A DNA stretch of 64,000 nt from Bacteroidota bacterium (GTDB taxonomy: Bacteria > Bacteroidota > Bacteroidia > Chitinophagales > Chitinophagaceae): contig JAKQKY010000362.1 of assembly GCA_029560415.1 (NCBI GenBank), positions 27,703 to 91,702 on the forward strand, in the 5' to 3' direction. Each line of letters begins with the position of its first letter. The first letter of the stretch is position 1. Shown here piece by piece: positions 62,601 to 64,000 of the stretch. The translations under genes were made by a program, and so were the position numbers. Below the pieces are notes generated by a model. The model ran no database searches. It had not been told where the DNA came from and saw only the letters and a program-made list of their open reading frames with translations.

Positions 62601-64000
62601 TAATAATTTAACCCTGTTATCAACTGCCGGAGGAACGGCAAGTGTGGGAGATCTGACAGGCGGTGGATTATACAATGGAAATAACATCATCGGAAATGCA
62701 ACGGTTGAACGGTTTGTGCCAAATCATAGCAAGGCATGGCAATTTCTTTCAGCGCCAACATCCGGACAAACGGTGAATGCCGCCTGGCAGGAAGGGAATG
62801 CACCTCTTGCAAATACTACGAACCCCGGATATGGTACTATAATAACCAGCAACCTGGGAGGAAATGCGGCAGGTTCAGCTGCGCTTGGCTTTGATATATA
62901 TACTCCTGCAGGGCCAACGATGAAAACCTATGATCCTTTAACGGATAACTGGGTTGGTATTTCGGCAACAAATATCCCGATTGCTAACAGCAAAGGATAC
63001 ATGCTGTTTGTACGTGGCGATCGTTCGGTGAATGCTTTTAATCAGCCGGCTACCGAAGTTAAATTAAGAACAACTGGAAAATTATATACAACCGGCCCTG
63101 ATGCGCCCCCGGTTACCAATGTGCTGGCCAATAAGTTTGAGTCGATCGGAAATCCATATGCTTCGGCCATCGATTTTTCAAAACTCACCAGGACAGGTGG
63201 GGTTCAGGATGTTTTCTACGTTTGGGATCCCAAGCTAACTACCGGGCCCAATACTGCGTATGGACTGGGGGGATATCAAAGCTTTGTGGGAACCGGAACC
63301 GATTATATTGTTATTCCGGGTGGGGGTAGTTATGCAGGCGGTAACACGAAAATTGAATCTGGACTTGCATTTTTTGTTCACACGGTAGGATCGGCAGGTA
63401 CTGTATCTTTTGCGGAAAATTGCAAAGTAAATGGCAGTAACCTGGTGACCAGGGGGCCGCTCACCAATGCAAAGCAATTGCGTACAAACCTCTCCGTTAT
63501 GTCAACCGGGAACAGTATAGTGTTGCTTGATGGCGCTTTGTCGCAGTTTGATGCTGCTTACTCAAATGAAATTGATGTGATGGATGCACTGAAGATCATC
63601 AATAGTGGTGGTGAGAACATTTCTATAAGGAGGTCTGATAAAATATTTGTTGCTGAAAGAAGGTCCGATATACTGAGGACTGATACGATCTTTTATCAAA
63701 TGGGCCAGTTGAAAAGGCAAAACTACCAGTTCGCATTTATTGCCGATAACCTGAACCTGACCGGATTGACTGCTTACCTGGAAGATGCATACCTGCAAAC
63801 AAGTACCCCGTTGAACCTTTCGGGTACAACGTTGGTAAACTTTACAGTGGATGTAAATGTGGCTTCAGCAGCTTCTAACCGATTCAGGGTAGTATTCAAA
63901 CAACTGGCACCGGTTCCGGTAAGCATTACTTCTATTAAGGCCAAACGGGTAAATGAGAACCAGGTTGAAGTAGCGTGGAATGTGGAAAATGAAACAAGTA
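53680..64000 (+). CDS. Giant T9SS surface adhesin, 3' end beyond the window (at least 3440 codons)
   Basis: Open from the ATG at 53680 to the window edge; missing from the ORF track because no stop falls inside. My translation shows: an extended signal peptide (core LLLIMLFSISFTLTAQ, ending at about residue 61), TNTWDGSSSANWN.. and a long beta-helix-like region (62-690), Ig/PKD-like units (from about 810), a proprotein-convertase P-domain (about 1228-1364; VGDLVLNIKAPNG..GNWTFSARD), a PKD-like array (about 1427-1795), a lectin-like region (about 1868-2037), a 96-residue repeat array (about 2358-2741), and the same C-terminal block as the 2199-aa adhesin (from about 3008), reaching LAPVPVSITSIKAKR in the FN3-like domain. 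By comparison about 155 residues, with the sorting domain, are cut off. Confidence 0.92.
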   Translation, partial: MNSDLHYFTPTTIRIKFKKKNGDSVEAKRGGINFLHSSGMGKHISLLLIMLFSISFTLTAQTNTWDGSSSANWNTATNWSLNQVPTAAHDVVIPNGITANITVNTAAVCKTLTMNGGTTANTLTINNPNSLSVTGAIAIGAGTGAGDNKIIAVGTGTLSCASVNITATGSGTRTSEISIATGTVNVTGNISMNDANDYIRFTGAGLLNVGGNITGGNLIPSTGTVNCNGSTAQTITGATTSSFYNLIINKSAAANTVTSTGNAMTVANNLTITQGNLLLQATNANYTISNDLVIPVGGTLTHSVNWDVAGRSLNIGGNVIIDGLFTYTVRSHVQMSGTNKTIRTGPLPSGFSILTLVNTAGTISANGLVTVNDNFWAAFNVNGGTFSTNGQTVNANASLLNSGGTILVNGGNLNITGGLQVGTGSLNGTMTISSGTVTTDGFTIGNGTRTGVVNQTGGTTNINGNLLINSACTYNCTNAPAINISGNWTINNTGVFAPAISTVTFNNAAASQDINGTATTKEFYNVTINKPGQTLMASGSTNSLHLDGSLQLNTGTFNAGTATSISIEGDWINNDSFIAGPGNVTFNGSAIQQISGSTATHFNNLTINNNNNVQLNAVDAYVDGSTGALHFDQGKLVTGSQTLVLGNAASITGAANGKYVFGNLQMGVALGDQVKFFAIGDGLYFAPVTLTINQAINAGSITAFTLGAEHPSIATSSIDESQDANRYWTLVNNAVIFTNYDATFQYHLSDVDAGANTANFILGQYNGSWNYPAVGIIGVSDITSIGLTDFGEFCVGEGGASAPTIATDPADQTFCSNSVASFTATANSRPVSIVQWEISTDGGGIFTPLSMVAPYSMTTSSAAGITSSTLSINQPLTGFNGHQFRAVFTNNRGNITSAAAILTVSTAATADAGIPQTICVGSDVTLAGNIGGTATMSTWSAASGSFSDPASLTSTYTPVIGPGNIMLTLTTDDPDGVGPCIEAVSTVLISIDPPATITAGPDNVICSNATATMAGSFGGGAGSATWSTSGTGSFNNNTPTAVYTPSVADIAAGSVILTYTTNDPAGPCNAVNASMTLTINQAPTVNAGGPQTICSGSTIALSGSIGGGATSSTWSAPSGLFSDAGSPVSDYSPSISSGSVTLTLTSDDPDGPSGPCSSSVSTALFTVNTSPTALTVTPASANVCQENIINLSASGGNTIITSNASFSSGVVNVAIPDNNAGGATSILAASGIPAGATINSISVNFNILHNNVGDLVLNIKAPNGNVLNLVNRKGNTGNNFTNSTAASNGVTLFSAGTAPFNGTFAADAVNGVGATGQVSNVILFSGLYSVPNGNWTFSARDASGGTSGTISSWSIVINWTAPVQDPVTWTPVTDLYTNAAATVPYLAGQNFASVFVKPSSNGNIIYTASATSANGCTASGTADLTVIPAPLISALPATQSICSQSSITQIDITNPNNLPGTTFSWTRNNTINLTGIASSGTGNAISGTLTNSTNNAQTTIFTITADDGTCTTTQTVSVTVNPKPTVNATPATQTVCSAIAIGTITITNPNAVAGTTFSWTRDNTVNLTGIAGSGSGASITGTLTNTSNIQQVTTFTITATAGTCSSVTSVTVTVNPKPTVSATPLTQTLCSAVAFGQIDIANPNSVAGTLFTWTRDNTVNLTGVAASGSGAAINGTFANATNVQQTTNFTITATAGACTSTTTVNVKVNPVPGVNSIPNASFCNNGNGSAINFGSNVPGATFAWTSTANVGFGTSGNGNIPAYVAANAPVTATVSVTATANGCSGPVRTFTITINPLPTVTVSADYCIVPGKVRLTANPLPAGSYTYLWSTGATTQVIDVDIAGSYTVTVTNTNGCKATNSISIATELAVNGNFEAGNVGFTSGYTYDPSANGLFAPEGKYAVNNSPNFNHNNFWGTDHTTASGRMMIVNGIVGPTVWQQTVAVLPNTTYYFSAWALSMNNAAPFAQLQFSVNGSPIGVSAVLIAGVNNNASNTNWQRFYGTWNSGALTSATCSILDLQGALGGNDFALDDISISTLSPAVFSAIPSVLGGGTVVCEGSNLQLSANLQGGSSPYTFTWTGPGGFTSNVQNPVIPNATVANSGTYSLSVIDFYGCVINSSRNITVSAPPSAPSPVTATPATICLGNSTNLNGTTINGTQSDFTGAYAPANWVISNNPALTGGSVNTSGAPNLISITSGNNGTAGNTDFTITNGPLAGNYIFNWSYTTTDAASRDIPQYSVNGGAAVNLPGFNTAGGNTQNGTASIAVPANQTFALRMRTTNGTGGNGTVTFTIFNAPQAASIRWYTVATAGTNIGTSVNAANFSVIPVSVGSNAYYAEAISAAGCVSTTRTLVNVTVNQPSVAPTSLVATPNTICNGQSVTLTQLGGSLGTGASWKWYSNNTYTTLVGTGTGANASLTLTPAITTTYYLRIEGTSSPCTANVNGPGSGVTVTVRQPSVAPTTLNASVNPICRGNSTTLTQTGGSLGTGATWRWYSDAAYTVFVANGTGASASLSVSPIVTTTYYLRAEGTSSPCTSNVSGPAAGITVTVQQPSVAPTGLVASPSTICNGNSTTLTQTGGSLGTGASWKWYSNNTYTTLVGTGTGANASLSVSPIVTTTYYLRIEGTAAPCTGNINGPGAGVTVTVNQPSIAPVSLNASANPICNGNSATLTQTGGSLGTGASWKWYSNNTYTTLVGTGTGATASLTVSPTVTTTYYLRAEGGTAPCASNVAGPAAGITIVVNQKSANPVSASASETTICSGSSVTITLNGGGGGTGEVIAWYSGSCGGTLVGTGNNLLVSPAVTTTYFGRYENASPCNFNTTCVQVTINVTASGTWLGLSADWNDPANWCGGVPTVNTDVTIPSGKPNDPVIAAAIAEAKNMVILAGASVTIDGHTLKLAGTLTSPAALNAINGSVELAGTTGAQVIAGSMFAGKTIMDLKISNAGGVSLSGVNDTLKISSLLHFGTSNAILNTNNNLTLLSTAGGTASVGDLTGGGLYNGNNIIGNATVERFVPNHSKAWQFLSAPTSGQTVNAAWQEGNAPLANTTNPGYGTIITSNLGGNAAGSAALGFDIYTPAGPTMKTYDPLTDNWVGISATNIPIANSKGYMLFVRGDRSVNAFNQPATEVKLRTTGKLYTTGPDAPPVTNVLANKFESIGNPYASAIDFSKLTRTGGVQDVFYVWDPKLTTGPNTAYGLGGYQSFVGTGTDYIVIPGGGSYAGGNTKIESGLAFFVHTVGSAGTVSFAENCKVNGSNLVTRGPLTNAKQLRTNLSVMSTGNSIVLLDGALSQFDAAYSNEIDVMDALKIINSGGENISIRRSDKIFVAERRSDILRTDTIFYQMGQLKRQNYQFAFIADNLNLTGLTAYLEDAYLQTSTPLNLSGTTLVNFTVDVNVASAASNRFRVVFKQLAPVPVSITSIKAKRVNENQVEVAWNVENETS
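56401..57180 (+). repeat. Three tandem Ig/PKD-like repeats of about 262 nt
   Basis: The conserved AG in ADAGIPQTIC, ITAGPDNVIC and VNAGGPQTIC starts at 56413, 56674 and 56938 (steps 261 and 264 nt). Each unit continues with xxAGSxGGxAxxxTWS..G.F and a DDPDG- or NDPAG-type turn followed by PC. Confidence 0.75.
57958..59061 (+). repeat. PKD-like repeat array with 282-nt period
   Basis: Units start at 57958, 58240, 58522 and 58804, exactly 282 nt apart; the fourth is shorter (258 nt) and divergent. The common pattern is NPKPTVxATPxTQTxCSA..NPNxVAGTTFSWTRDNTVNLTGIA.SGSG..I.GTLTN.....TTFTITA.AGTC. Confidence 0.85.
60751..61902 (+). repeat. Ig-like repeat array with exact 288-nt period (four units)
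   Basis: Units start at 60751, 61039, 61327 and 61615, each exactly 288 nt (96 codons), and a fifth divergent unit begins in register at 61903. The pattern is QPSxAPxxLxAxxxxICNGNSxTLTQTGGSLGTGASWKWYSNNTYTTLVGTGTG. Units 1, 3 and 4 share nearly identical DNA such as TGGAAATGGTATTCCAATAA. Confidence 0.92.

Noticed and set aside
53697-63798. Many minus-strand ORFs of 60-190 residues across the right end
   Set aside because: Shadows of the plus-strand giant adhesin, whose Thr/Ala/Asn-rich codons leave the opposite strand open; their translations are low-complexity Val/Pro/Ala-rich or Ile/Cys-rich.

Overview
The window is from a Bacteroidota chromosome, most likely a Chitinophagaceae-type bacterium. 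The support is: type IX secretion (T9SS) C-terminal sorting domains, a T9SS Plug protein, a TamL-type lipoprotein, promoters of the TTG / TAnnTTTG type, signal peptides ending in AQ, and no strong Shine-Dalgarno sites. The genus cannot be fixed from sequence alone.

Positions 1-8.0 kb: two small DUF5362-like membrane proteins, then the RDD / SpoIIM-like / DUF4129 / DUF4350 / MoxR / DUF58 envelope locus, then truB. Positions 8.1-29 kb are mostly housekeeping: tamL, a SpoU/TrmH methyltransferase, an FtsX-type permease, the T9SS Plug protein, the SRP 4.5S RNA with a four-helix-bundle (S23-like) gene behind it, a transaldolase-like aldolase, a trpG/pabA-type glutaminase and trpF, a TlpA-like thioredoxin, pdxJ, a YiaA-like protein, an NdpA-like nucleoid protein, tcdA plus a TatD-like hydrolase, ahcY divergent from an Lrp/AsnC regulator, a small GldM-C-terminus-like secreted protein, and valS.

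Positions 29.0-37.2 kb hold the most unusual locus: a CHASE2-only membrane protein, a FecR-like secreted protein, three secreted caspase-family (C14) proteases with intact His/Cys dyads, and a convergent secreted six-repeat tectonin beta-propeller. The three proteases and the propeller appear to share one unrecognised N-terminal domain of about 80 residues. I read this as a possible extracytoplasmic caspase system with a sensor arm and a recognition arm; that role is inference.

Positions 37.4-42.4 kb: a DEDDh exonuclease/GIY-YIG fusion, tex, clpS, tRNA-Val(TAC), and about 740 bp of repeat-rich non-coding DNA. Related repeat material occurs at 8.05 kb and 25.4 kb in the opposite orientation.

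Positions 42.4-64 kb are a T9SS cell-surface block: two small secreted proteins that are stand-alone copies of the C-terminal module of the giants, a probably truncated adhesin ending inside a 35-nt palindrome, a 2199-residue adhesin, and a giant adhesin gene (at least 3440 codons) that runs off the window and is absent from the ORF track. The last three genes have predicted promoters 200-340 nt upstream of their start codons and share a leader element, which suggests common control through the 5' UTR. The giants contain internal tandem domain arrays, one with an exact 288-bp period.
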